A stretch of 64,000 nt of DNA from Rhodoplanes sp963840055 (GCA_963840055.1 CAWIXM010000013.1:62001-126000), one strand, 5' to 3'; positions 34,261 through 41,824 are shown, numbered from the stretch's first letter. The notes: generated by a model not told the origin, from the sequence alone. Numbers and translations: made by a program.

Positions 34261-35238
34261 ATGATCCGTGACGATGAATTTAGGCTGTTATTTGAAGCAG
34301 CGCCGAACGGCATGATCGTTGTCGATCAGGCTGGCGCCATTGTATTCGTCAATGCGCAAACCGAGAAGCTTTTCGGTTATTCGCGGGGAGAACTCGTCGG
34401 ACAAGCTGTCGAGCTCTTGATCCCTGAGCGATTTCGCACGACGCATGCGGCCTTGCGCGATCAATTTGAAAAAAATCCCCAGCCGCGACCAATGGGGGCG
34501 GGACGCGACCTCTGCGGACGCCGCAAGGACGGCAGCGAGTTTCCGGTTGAAATTGGCATCAATCCCTTTCATTCCGCAGATCGCGCATTGGTGATCGCTT
34601 CGCTCGTCGACATAAGCGAGCGCAAGCGGAGCGAAGAGCACGTCCGTTTCATCATGAACGAGTTATCGCATCGCTCCAAGAATCTATTGATGGTCGTGCT
34701 CGCCATCGCCAGTCAGACGGTAAAGCGGGCGACAAGCTTTGGTGAGTTTCAGAAGCAATTCGAAGGCCGCCTTATGGCGATAGCTCGTTGCCATGATCTG
34801 CTGGTCGAGCAGGGCTGGGCTGGTGCATCGATCCAGGATCTTATTCTTGCTCAGCTTGAACCGTTCGCCGATAGCGCTGCTCGCATCGATGCGGTGGGCC
34901 CGCCAGTTATTCTTCATCCGGAAGCGATCCAGCAATTAGGACTTGCTTTATACGAGCTTGCGACGAACGCGACGAAGTATGGAGCGTTGTCTTCTCCGAC
35001 CGGACGCATCGTGATCCGGTGGGCGGTCGATCACAGCCGAACGCCGAACAAGTTTTGCCTCTCATGGGAAGAGCAAGGCGGCCCGCATGTCGATCCTCCG
35101 GCCTATGAAGGGTTCGGGCACAAGCTTCTCAGCCGGATTGCGAAAGACTTGCACGATACCGAGTGCGCACTCGTGTTTGATTCCGAGGGGGTCTCATGGC
35201 GGCTCGAATGCACCAAGGAACTGGTGCTGCGCCACTGA
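34261..35238 (+). CDS. PAS-HWE sensor histidine kinase
   Basis: The 325-residue protein has an N-terminal PAS domain (about residues 3-120: FRLLFEAAPNGMIVVDQAG, then FGYSRGELVGQ and PVEIGINPF) and a C-terminal HWE-type kinase. The phospho-acceptor His is His137 in MNELSHRSKNLLM. The ATP-binding part has LALYELATNATKYGALS and the SWEEQGGP segment with the W-x-E that names the family. There are no membrane helices, so it senses a cytoplasmic signal. An in-frame ATG at 34159 would add 34 residues with no domain; neither start has a strong ribosome site. No response regulator or sigma factor lies beside it. Confidence 0.85.
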   Translation: MIRDDEFRLLFEAAPNGMIVVDQAGAIVFVNAQTEKLFGYSRGELVGQAVELLIPERFRTTHAALRDQFEKNPQPRPMGAGRDLCGRRKDGSEFPVEIGINPFHSADRALVIASLVDISERKRSEEHVRFIMNELSHRSKNLLMVVLAIASQTVKRATSFGEFQKQFEGRLMAIARCHDLLVEQGWAGASIQDLILAQLEPFADSAARIDAVGPPVILHPEAIQQLGLALYELATNATKYGALSSPTGRIVIRWAVDHSRTPNKFCLSWEEQGGPHVDPPAYEGFGHKLLSRIAKDLHDTECALVFDSEGVSWRLECTKELVLRH

Positions 35239-35261
35239 CTGTGGTCATTTCAGTACTCTAG

Positions 35262-35329
35262 AGCGGGCGGCCACGCATGCCCGTTTTGCGCTCAAAGTGA
35301 TGGACATGGTTTTTCCCAAGCAGACCTAG
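35262..35329 (+). pseudogene. 3' fragment of an AhpD-like gene
   Basis: The frame ending at 35329 reads THARFALKVMDMVFPKQT and stops, closely matching the end of the intact AhpD-like protein (AHARFALEVMDAVFPEQT) at 32715-32775. DNA identity is also high over about 65 bases, with scattered changes. The redox motif and the rest of the gene are absent. This is the tail of a deleted or recombined paralog, left between the histidine kinase and the repeats that follow. Confidence 0.75.
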
Positions 35330-35383
35330 AACGAATTCCGTTCCGGTGGAATCGGAATTCGCTCTTGTTTTCCTTTAGTAGCC

Positions 35384-35426
35384 GCATTTTCTGCGGCGAA
35401 CCGGGTCCCACTTCGCTGGAAAATGC
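35384..35426. repeat. 43-bp dispersed palindrome, copy 3
   Basis: GCATTTTC at the left pairs with GAAAATGC at the right. The inner arm CGGCGAA pairs with TTCGCTG with one mismatch. Length and spacing equal copies 1 and 4. Confidence 0.85.
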
Positions 35427-35499
35427 TCTAGCTTGCACTTTCTTCATCATGCACGGGTCCTGCCCTGAGTGCCCGCGCATTCCATGCGACCATTCCGCT

Positions 35500-35688
35500 C
35501 ATCCTCCCCCGCTTGCGGGGGAGGGGGACCGCGGAAGAGCGGTGGAAGGGGCTGATTTCGGCGATAACTGACAGCCGTTTGCCGGCTCGACCGACGACCG
35601 CGACGCAGTGGATGATTTTGCTTTCGTTGCGCGCCCCCTCCACCATGCTGCGCATGGTCCCCCTCCCCCGTTGTCACGGGGGAGGATG
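35500..35688. repeat. MITE-like element with inverted hairpin ends
   Basis: The left end reads CATCCTCCCCCG, then a small stem-loop and GGGGGAGGGGGACC. The right end, read on the other strand, starts with the same CATCCTCCCCCG, a loop, CGGGGGAGGGGGACC and GGTGGAGGGGG. The left counterpart continues similarly with GGTGGAAGGGG. Each end is therefore a hairpin, and the two ends are inverted relative to each other over about 55 bp, enclosing some 80 bp without coding capacity. This is the layout of a miniature inverted-repeat element. Confidence 0.65.
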
Positions 35689-35698
35689 ATGTTTTCGC

Positions 35699-37294
35699 TC
35701 ACCAGAAGATGCGCAGGCGCCGCAGGATCTGGTCGAACTCGAACAAATAGGGTTCGGCGATGTGATGATTGGCGGCGACAATGACGATGTCGTGGGAAAA
35801 GACGGAGGCGTTGTACCAGTTGAAGCTCCCCTCCAGAACAATATGGTCGTCGATGATGCAATACTTGGAGTGAATCGGCGAATAGGGGACCGCGAAGTCG
35901 TCGAGGCCGTAGCCGAGCGCGACCGAGATGCCCGCCTCCTTCAACCGCGCAATGCTCGGCAACAGCGGGCGCCTGAGTTCCTCGTGCATGGGATGCTTCT
36001 TACCCGGGCTGCCCTGCCGCGCGAGATGACCGTTGAGGATGATCCTGACGTCGACGCCGCGCCGGTGGGCGTGGATGAGGGCGTCGATCACGCTGTCATG
36101 GTGTTCGCCGCGCAGCTCGCCGATCAGGAACAGAACCAGCTTGATCGAATGCTTGGCGCGGTGGATTTCGGAAATGATGGCATGATGCGGGCGATAATTC
36201 TTCCCGCTGAGCACGGCGTGACGCCCGAACGTGTACAGCAGATTGAAACGACTGTAGGGGTCGATGCCGTAACACTGAGTTACCCCGCCGCGCACGCTCT
36301 GAAAGATGTTGTCGAACAGCCGGCGGACGCCGCGCGAGCGAAACGTCATGCCGGATTCCCAGTTTGCCCACCACTGGTCGAAGGTAATGTTGAACGACCC
36401 GATGATGACATCCTCGCTGCCGAAGATGATGAACTTGTTGTGCATGTCCGGCGCCACCTCGATCGACGGATCCTTGGGCGTGCAAAAGACCCCCAAGAGT
36501 TCGATCCCGGATCGCTTCAGCCGGACGTAGTTGTCGCTGTTGGTCAGCGTCATCTTGCGCCAGTCGACGATGCACTGCACGTTGACGCCGTTCCAATGGG
36601 CGTGGATCAAGTGATTGATGAAATCCGTGTCGTCGATGCAATCGACGCATACTTTGATGGATCGCCGTCGATGCGGGTTTTCGTGGTGCTTGCGGATCGT
36701 CGCGTCGATGCGTTCGTGAATATAAGGTTTGGGATGATAGGGGTGATAGGGCTGGCCTTTGGTGAATTTGGGCGTCAGGTGCATCGACTCGAAATGGTGG
36801 TTGCACCAGTCGACGTCGCGCTGCAATTCGCCTGCATCCAGTTCGCGCGTGCGGTAGCCATTGGAGGACGAGCCCTCCATCGTGATCTGCCGGTGGTGCG
36901 GGTGATCGTCGTGCAGCTCGCGCTCCTCGAAGAACACGTATTCGTGCTGCGACGGTATCGACCGATTGTGGTGATGCGCGATGTAGGAGAAGGTGACTCG
37001 CGTGACATGCCCCAGTTTCGCAGGGAACGGATGGATGAAGAAATCCCTGGTCACCCGCTTGTGGCGATCCCAGTGAACGTCGTGAGGATCGGTGTCGACG
37101 ATGAAGCGCTCGCAAACGCCGCACGATCGATAGACGTTCAACACGACCTTGATATTGAGGTCATGCCCCCAGAAGACGTTGAACCAAATGCTTCCCCAGC
37201 GGACGTAAAACAATTCCTTGAAATCGTTCGTGCGCGGGAAACTCGTACCGATTCGTGCGTCGATCGGAAATGCGTATCTTTCAGCGAATGGCAT
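35699..37294 (-). CDS. PLD-like phosphodiesterase superfamily protein
   Basis: The 531-residue protein has two phospholipase-D-type repeats after a His-rich N-terminal domain of about 190 residues. The second repeat has the full HxK(x)4D motif, HSKYCIIDDHIVLEGSFN, with His475, Lys477 and Asp482. The first has His285 and Lys287 in HNKFIIFGSEDVIIGSFN, but the Asp five residues after Lys is Gly, with Glu294/Asp295 shifted by two. Phospholipases D, Nuc-type nucleases and cardiolipin synthases share this fold. There is no signal peptide and no membrane helix. It is on the same strand as the EEP-CBM gene 326 bases upstream. Lipid versus nucleic acid substrate cannot be decided. Confidence 0.8.
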   Translation of the reverse strand: MPFAERYAFPIDARIGTSFPRTNDFKELFYVRWGSIWFNVFWGHDLNIKVVLNVYRSCGVCERFIVDTDPHDVHWDRHKRVTRDFFIHPFPAKLGHVTRVTFSYIAHHHNRSIPSQHEYVFFEERELHDDHPHHRQITMEGSSSNGYRTRELDAGELQRDVDWCNHHFESMHLTPKFTKGQPYHPYHPKPYIHERIDATIRKHHENPHRRRSIKVCVDCIDDTDFINHLIHAHWNGVNVQCIVDWRKMTLTNSDNYVRLKRSGIELLGVFCTPKDPSIEVAPDMHNKFIIFGSEDVIIGSFNITFDQWWANWESGMTFRSRGVRRLFDNIFQSVRGGVTQCYGIDPYSRFNLLYTFGRHAVLSGKNYRPHHAIISEIHRAKHSIKLVLFLIGELRGEHHDSVIDALIHAHRRGVDVRIILNGHLARQGSPGKKHPMHEELRRPLLPSIARLKEAGISVALGYGLDDFAVPYSPIHSKYCIIDDHIVLEGSFNWYNASVFSHDIVIVAANHHIAEPYLFEFDQILRRLRIFW

Positions 37295-37620
37295 ATTCGC
37301 GGCTCTTTATCCGAGGTTCGAGGCAAGCAAGCAGAAGAGAGCGGTGCTCGGAAAACAGAAGAGAGCGATGCTCGGAAAAGCGTAAGCTTTGTCGCTTGCG
37401 ATGTGCATTGATTGGGCAATACATCAAAAGAAAATTAGCCTGGCTATCGATCGTCCGCTTTTGCGGCGCCATGCAATAACCAGACCAACGACCCGGCTGA
37501 GGCACCTTCATCGGCCAGCCGATCGGCTGCTCGGCGCGAAGAGCGAGGTACGGATACATCCTTGCAAAGGCGGCATCGACCACGCATCTGTGCGACAACT
37601 CGGCATAACGGCGATAATCA
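37295..37620. other. intergenic region upstream of the PLD-like gene
   Basis: The 326 bases between the two same-strand genes contain a 24-bp tandem duplication at 37332-37379 and AT-rich sequence near 37400-37440 that could be a promoter for the PLD-like gene. Overlapping minus-strand frames here mostly run antisense or into the flanking genes and lack support. Confidence 0.5.
37332..37379. repeat. 24-bp tandem duplication
   Basis: Two adjacent 24-base units starting CAGAAGAGAGC and ending GCTCGGAAAA differ at one position (G at 37344 against A at 37368). They lie 38 to 85 bases upstream of the PLD-like start codon, within its likely leader or promoter. The unit could be a duplicated regulator site. 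Confidence 0.75.
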
Positions 37621-39129
37621 TCAGTTCGGCTCGAATTCGACGCAGTAGCCGGTGTGATCGGAGACGCGCCCGTAATAGTCGTTATCCGTGAACAGCTCTC
37701 TGGCGGCGACGGCCTGCAGCGAGCTGTTCCTTTGCATGAATATAAAATCGATGCGGCCGTCCGGGGCCAAGTGACGCTCGAGGTTCGGCGATTGTTCGCG
37801 GAAGATTTTATCAAACACGACATGGGACGTCGCCGCAAGGTATTGATCTTCATATTCGCCGGTACGCACGACGGCCTGGTAGCCGTCCGACCCGGCTTTG
37901 ATATTGAAGTCTCCGCACAGGAAAGTAGCGGCGATATTGCCGCCGTGTCTCTGGTTCGCCCAGGAGCGCAGCCGCTCGAACTGCTCGAAAAAGCCGCCGC
38001 TCGGCCAGCTCAAGTGCGCGGAAAACACGTTCACGAGGCCTATGTAAGGCACGTTGACTTGGACCATCACGACCTTGCGGGAGTCAATGCTGTTGGTGCT
38101 CTGGCTGGAAGACACATAACCGGCGTCGGTCGTCAAGAAACCGTACCTGCAGAGGACGGCGATGCCTTCGTGGTAGCGGTCAAAGCCGATATGCGACCAA
38201 TCGGTGTGCAGATGATAGTATTGGCGCAGCCGGTCGCGAATGATCTTGGCCGCATTGGCGTTCCAGTCGCCGCCGCCGCTGTTCAAAGGTTCGCCCACCT
38301 CCTGGAGGCAGACGACGTCGATGTCGAGGTCGTCGATGGCCCTGGCGATTTGGCTGAACTTCGCATCCTGGTTTGGCTCTTGATAGCAGTGCAAATTCAG
38401 GGTGAGAATCTTCAGCCGGCGGCGGCGGGTTACGTAGTTGCCGCCAAAATTGCTGTCCCAAATCGTGCCGCTTGGCGTTTCGCAGCCGATCGCGTACTGA
38501 ACGCGGAATGCATCGTCAATCTTGATCTGGCCGGTCCAAATACCCGTGCCGTATCGATTGGGGTTCCGGGCGTTGCTCCTGGCCAACCTGTCCCAGTACA
38601 TTCGGTGGAAAAAGCAGGGCGTGACCCGCGTGCTGCGCCAGTCGTCGGTGGTCCAGTGAACGAAGACGCGCCCCGGCTGAAGCGAGTGCCGCACGGCGAC
38701 CGTGATCGGATAGTGACGCTGCTCGGGAGCCAGAAGCGGATTGAAATCGACATTGAGCAACGGGACGTCTTTATGCAACAGCACGCCGGAGTCGGCATTC
38801 GAGAAGTAATGGCGCGCCTCGTTGTTGTCCCAGACTTCCTGTCCGCGAATGCGACAGTGCAGGACAAACTCGATGTCGCCAGGCAATGAGGCATCATCGG
38901 AGGCAATGAAACTTGCGCGCGCGCACCAGATTTCCCGGTCCGTGCCGCAGGATGCGTGATATTCGGCCTGAAGCGTATGCCAAACCTGGTCCTCGCCGGC
39001 CCAGTGAACCTCGACCAGCTTGTCATAGGCGATGTTCTCGACAAGCATGGCGAACGTCAGATCCTGTTGGACGCGCTGCCGGTGCCGCGAGATAGTGTTT
39101 GTCGCCTGGAGGAACTGGATGAGTTTCAT
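37621..39129 (-). CDS. endonuclease/exonuclease/phosphatase enzyme with two N-terminal starch-binding-like modules
   Basis: The C-terminal domain (about residues 238-500) has the complete EEP catalytic set: TLNLH at 243-247, LQE at 275-277, EGIAVL at 321-326, AHLSWP at 371-376, GDFN at 406-409, RIDFIF at 459-464 and SDH at 490-492. The N-terminal part has two beta-sandwich-like modules. Residues about 22-110 end in WDNNEARHYF, the wording of CBM21 starch-binding domains. Residues about 138-232 contain VHWTTDDWR and end in WDSNFGGNY, similar to CBM25/CBM53-type modules. EEP enzymes include nucleases, sphingomyelinases and inositol-phosphate phosphatases. No signal peptide is visible. Module identity is by eye and less certain than the EEP domain. 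Confidence 0.8.
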   Translation of the reverse strand: MKLIQFLQATNTISRHRQRVQQDLTFAMLVENIAYDKLVEVHWAGEDQVWHTLQAEYHASCGTDREIWCARASFIASDDASLPGDIEFVLHCRIRGQEVWDNNEARHYFSNADSGVLLHKDVPLLNVDFNPLLAPEQRHYPITVAVRHSLQPGRVFVHWTTDDWRSTRVTPCFFHRMYWDRLARSNARNPNRYGTGIWTGQIKIDDAFRVQYAIGCETPSGTIWDSNFGGNYVTRRRRLKILTLNLHCYQEPNQDAKFSQIARAIDDLDIDVVCLQEVGEPLNSGGGDWNANAAKIIRDRLRQYYHLHTDWSHIGFDRYHEGIAVLCRYGFLTTDAGYVSSSQSTNSIDSRKVVMVQVNVPYIGLVNVFSAHLSWPSGGFFEQFERLRSWANQRHGGNIAATFLCGDFNIKAGSDGYQAVVRTGEYEDQYLAATSHVVFDKIFREQSPNLERHLAPDGRIDFIFMQRNSSLQAVAARELFTDNDYYGRVSDHTGYCVEFEPN

Positions 39130-39380
39130 GGATCAGCGAAGTTGGCGTTCATGTTGCGGGCGGAAAGTACCGACCATCTGGCCAGCGTCAAGTGCGACAC
39201 AGCCGCAACGCCACCTCGGACAGCTGGCGTCCGCCGCAACGATATTGACTGAGATCGCGCTATTGGCCCACGATCAGCATCGGCTGGGGTCGTTGCGCTC
39301 TCTTGATCGCGTCGGGGAAGGAAGGCAACAGGTCCATCGCCTAGGCGCACGGCTCATTCGCGGACACACCGGAGGAACTA

Positions 39381-39608
39381 ATGCCGCCTTGGACTTATAG
39401 AATCTTCGAACCGGACGTGAAGACGGGCGTTGTGTGCGTCCGTATGCTTGTATCGAGTTTGCCGTCACAAGACGCAACGACAGAATCGGTGGAAGCTCTC
39501 GTCGAGGTGCCGTGGAGCAGCGGCAACGAGCAGGCGATCCAGCGAGCGGCCCTCTCGCGGTTGGACAAATTGGTTCGTGCAGAAATCGGGCGTGTCGGCG
39601 GACAATAA
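39381..39608 (+). CDS. small hypothetical protein, 75 residues
   Basis: The ATG follows GGAGGAA by 5 bases, a strong ribosome site. The protein starts PPWTYRIFEPDVKTGVVCVRM and is soluble, with a helical C-terminal half (SGNEQAIQRAALSRLDKLVRAEIG). No known domain was recognised. It is divergent from the EEP-CBM gene, with 251 bases between starts, so the two could share a control region. The codon pattern and ribosome site make a real gene likely. Confidence 0.6.
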   Translation: MPPWTYRIFEPDVKTGVVCVRMLVSSLPSQDATTESVEALVEVPWSSGNEQAIQRAALSRLDKLVRAEIGRVGGQ

Positions 39609-39922
39609 GCCGAACGATGCGATACGATCGAGTGGCGAAAAATATTCAGGCTCTTGGGGCGAGGTTTCCCGCCTCGTTGGCCGGCCCGCCGCTTGCAGCG
39701 CTTTCTCCGTCGAAGAACGACTGGCGTTTTTCTTCCACGAGCTTTGCGGTGGGTCGCGTAATTCGTTTGTAGAGAAATGTCCTCGCCGCAGGTCCGAAAT
39801 AATACTGATGACGGATCGGCTCGACCGTGACAATTCTCGCCGCAATCACGTGCTTCCTGAGCCTTGCGTCGGGGGACGCGCGTTGCCGGTGGCCGTTGCG
39901 CCAGGGGTGACGCAAGTTACGA
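39609..39922. other. intergenic region before DUF2778 gene
   Basis: About 314 bases without a supported gene. Short frames on both strands lack ribosome sites and domains. The last 20 bases form the weak, G-rich ribosome site of the DUF2778 gene. Confidence 0.4.
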
Positions 39923-40942
39923 GTGGGGGATGCGTTGGTTCGACCGGGGGTTCGCGCCATCCCGTACGGGATCGCCGCGGTGGCTTTGGGGGTTGTTCTC
40001 GGGTTGCCAGGGACGCTGGCGGGTCCGGCGGATGTCGGCCCGAACGTTTCCGTTTTCGGAACGATCCATCCGGAGATTTACCGGTACCGGGCGCCGATCG
40101 GATCAGAGCATCCGGTCAATCGCGTGCGCGTGGCGAGTCTCGATCCGGGGATCGGCGATATCACCTTCGATGAGGCGGACATGCTGGCGGACAAGCGCGC
40201 GCCGGCGTCTGAATCGGAAAGCGCGTCGTTCGAGGAGCGGTTCGCCGCGCTGGATGACAAGGTCGCGTCTTTCGACGAACGGTTCGGGTCGGCCGCGCGC
40301 AAACGCACGGGCGACTTGCAGGTGCCGCAGGACGAGGACGTCGAGCAAGCCGTTCGCACCACCGACCAGCTCGCCGATGCGCCGCCGATACCGATCCCCG
40401 CCAAAAGGCACGTCCGCCCCGGGCAAGCAAGCAAGGATCCCGGGCCGCTGGTGGACGACGGCCGCACTGCAATCTACGACATCGCCGCGCGCACGGTGTA
40501 CCTCCCCAACGGGCGCAGGCTGGAGGCCCATTCCGGCCTCGGCGCCTACATGGACAGTCCCCGCCATGTGAATTTGAGGATGCGTGGGGCGACGCCGCCG
40601 AATGTTTACAAGCTGTCGTTGCGTGAACGGCTGTTTCATGGGGTTCGCGCAATCCGCCTTAATCCCGTCGATGAGGGCAAGATGCACGGCCGCGCCGGCA
40701 TGCTCGCCCACACCTACATGCTTGGTCCGAACGGCCAGTCGAACGGATGCGTGTCGTTCAGGAACTATTCCGAATTCCTGAAAGCTTATCTCAAGGGCGA
40801 AGTCACCCGCCTCGTCGTGGTCGAGCATCTCGATAGCCCGCCGAGCTCCACCGTCGCCTCGGGATGGCTGCCGAACGCCATCAGGAACCTTTTCGGGGGG
40901 TCCAATAGCGGCGGCCAATACGCCTCCGCCAACACCTACTGA
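39923..40942 (+). CDS. DUF2778 (Tlde1-like) exported protein
   Basis: The 339-residue product has an N-terminal hydrophobic segment (about 13-33), a long charged linker with a repeated heptad-like unit (SFEERFAALDDKVASFDERF) at about 100-122, and a C-terminal DUF2778 domain. That domain has AIYDIAARTVYLPNG, the His-containing GRAGMLAHTYM and the Cys motif GQSNGCVSF. In Salmonella Tlde1 the equivalent His and Cys form an L,D-transpeptidase-like site acting on peptidoglycan. Hyphomicrobiales carry many such proteins outside type VI secretion loci, and no T6SS or immunity gene lies beside this one. A general wall-modifying role is thus more likely than a toxin. GTG 39923 or TTG 39935 may start it. 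Confidence 0.78.
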   Translation: MGDALVRPGVRAIPYGIAAVALGVVLGLPGTLAGPADVGPNVSVFGTIHPEIYRYRAPIGSEHPVNRVRVASLDPGIGDITFDEADMLADKRAPASESESASFEERFAALDDKVASFDERFGSAARKRTGDLQVPQDEDVEQAVRTTDQLADAPPIPIPAKRHVRPGQASKDPGPLVDDGRTAIYDIAARTVYLPNGRRLEAHSGLGAYMDSPRHVNLRMRGATPPNVYKLSLRERLFHGVRAIRLNPVDEGKMHGRAGMLAHTYMLGPNGQSNGCVSFRNYSEFLKAYLKGEVTRLVVVEHLDSPPSSTVASGWLPNAIRNLFGGSNSGGQYASANTY

Positions 40943-40956
40943 CCGCCTTAATCACC

Positions 40957-40981
40957 TTCTCCCGCACCTGGGAGAAGGTGG
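40957..40981. repeat. short CCTTCTCCC/GGGAGAAGG hairpin
   Basis: CACCTTCTCCCGCACC is followed by GGGAGAAGGTG, a 9 to 11 bp inverted repeat about 15 bases after the DUF2778 stop. Palindromes of this wording are widespread between genes in Hyphomicrobiales. It may act as a bidirectional transcription stop between this gene and the convergent cytochrome gene. Confidence 0.6.
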
Positions 40982-41004
40982 CGAGCGGCAACGGCACGCT
41001 GCGC

Positions 41005-41745
41005 CTAATGTTGGCGGGCTTGATACGCCGATTTGTCGGAAGCGCGCGCCGTCTTCACCGCCGCAGCGTCGATGGACGCAAGGTCCGCCGGCCGCAATTT
41101 CTCATTGCCCCACGCGGACCGGATATAGCCCACCAAGGCGGCGACCTCGTCGTTCGACAGGAAATCGAAGCCGGGCATGGCGCTATTGTAGCTTTCCCCG
41201 CCGACCTCGATCATTCCTTGCAATCCCTTGATAATGACCAAAGCGGGAAAATCGCGGCTGACGAACAGGTCGCGATTGCCGGCAAGCGGCGGAAATTGCC
41301 CGGGGATTCCCTCCCCGGTCGACTGACGGCAGATGGCGCAGTGCTGTTCGAATAAGGCCTCGCCAGCGGCGGGCTTAGCCAATTCCGCGCCGGGCGCGGC
41401 AGGCATGGCAGGGCTTGCGGTCGCCTTGGCTTCCGCCGGCCCGGCCGTGGCGGGCGGACGCGGGCCCAGATAGGTCGCGAGATAGTCGAGCAGCCTGTCG
41501 TGCTCCTCTGACGACATCGCCGGCAGTCCAAGCCGCCGCATGCTGTCGATCACCGACTCCCATTGGGAGCGGTCGAGCCCGCGGGAATCGGTCAGATAGT
41601 CCAGGCTGTGGCAGGTCTGACAGTGCGCGAACACAAGCGAACGATTAGGGCCGCGCGGCAGCTCCACCGCGACGGACCGCCCGGACAGTGCGGACGCGCC
41701 GATAACAAGCACAATAAAGAGAACACGAAGTGCAACGGGGCGCAT
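41005..41745 (-). CDS. SorB-like cytochrome c subunit with a CxxCR second site
   Basis: The 246-residue product has a signal peptide (ALRVLFIVLVIGASALSG) and two c-type cytochrome regions joined by an Ala/Pro-rich linker. The first has a normal haem motif CQTCH at 42-46. The second has CAICR at 136-140, where the haem-ligating His is Arg, although FPPLAGNRDLF and the distal Met190 (NSAMPGF) are kept. It follows the sulfite dehydrogenase gene by 79 bases on the same strand, as SorB follows SorA. Its role is to accept electrons from the molybdenum subunit. ATG 41745 is chosen to put the signal peptide first. Confidence 0.83.
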   Translation of the reverse strand: MRPVALRVLFIVLVIGASALSGRSVAVELPRGPNRSLVFAHCQTCHSLDYLTDSRGLDRSQWESVIDSMRRLGLPAMSSEEHDRLLDYLATYLGPRPPATAGPAEAKATASPAMPAAPGAELAKPAAGEALFEQHCAICRQSTGEGIPGQFPPLAGNRDLFVSRDFPALVIIKGLQGMIEVGGESYNSAMPGFDFLSNDEVAALVGYIRSAWGNEKLRPADLASIDAAAVKTARASDKSAYQARQH

Positions 41746-41824
41746 GCGGCGGACAGAGGTGCGAGGAGCGCGAGACGGCGTGGCGAGGGCTGGTAAGCCC
41801 CCGACACGTCGCCTGATCAGCACA

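Larger units (their letters stand above)
35330..35698. other. repeat-rich intergenic block
   Basis: Between the gene fragment and the PLD-like gene lie copy 3 of the 43-bp palindrome (35384-35426) and the 189-bp MITE-like element (35500-35688). A short inverted repeat, GAATTCCG and CGGAATTC, occurs at 35333-35359. No gene is supported; together these repeats mark a recombination-prone border of the accessory block. Confidence 0.6.

Noticed and set aside
37281..37853. 190-codon minus-strand frame spanning the gap between the EEP and PLD genes.
   Set aside because: It overlaps the start of the PLD-like gene and the end of the EEP gene in another frame, has no ribosome site and no domain.
35762..38889. 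Two long plus-strand open frames opposite the PLD-like and EEP genes (35762-37411 and 37654-38889).
   Set aside because: They read as Val/Asp/Arg-rich shadows without motifs, while the minus strand carries complete catalytic motifs in both genes.
39923..40942. The DUF2778 gene considered as part of a type VI effector-immunity locus.
   Set aside because: No Hcp, VgrG, PAAR or immunity-like gene lies nearby, and such proteins are common in this order outside T6SS loci.
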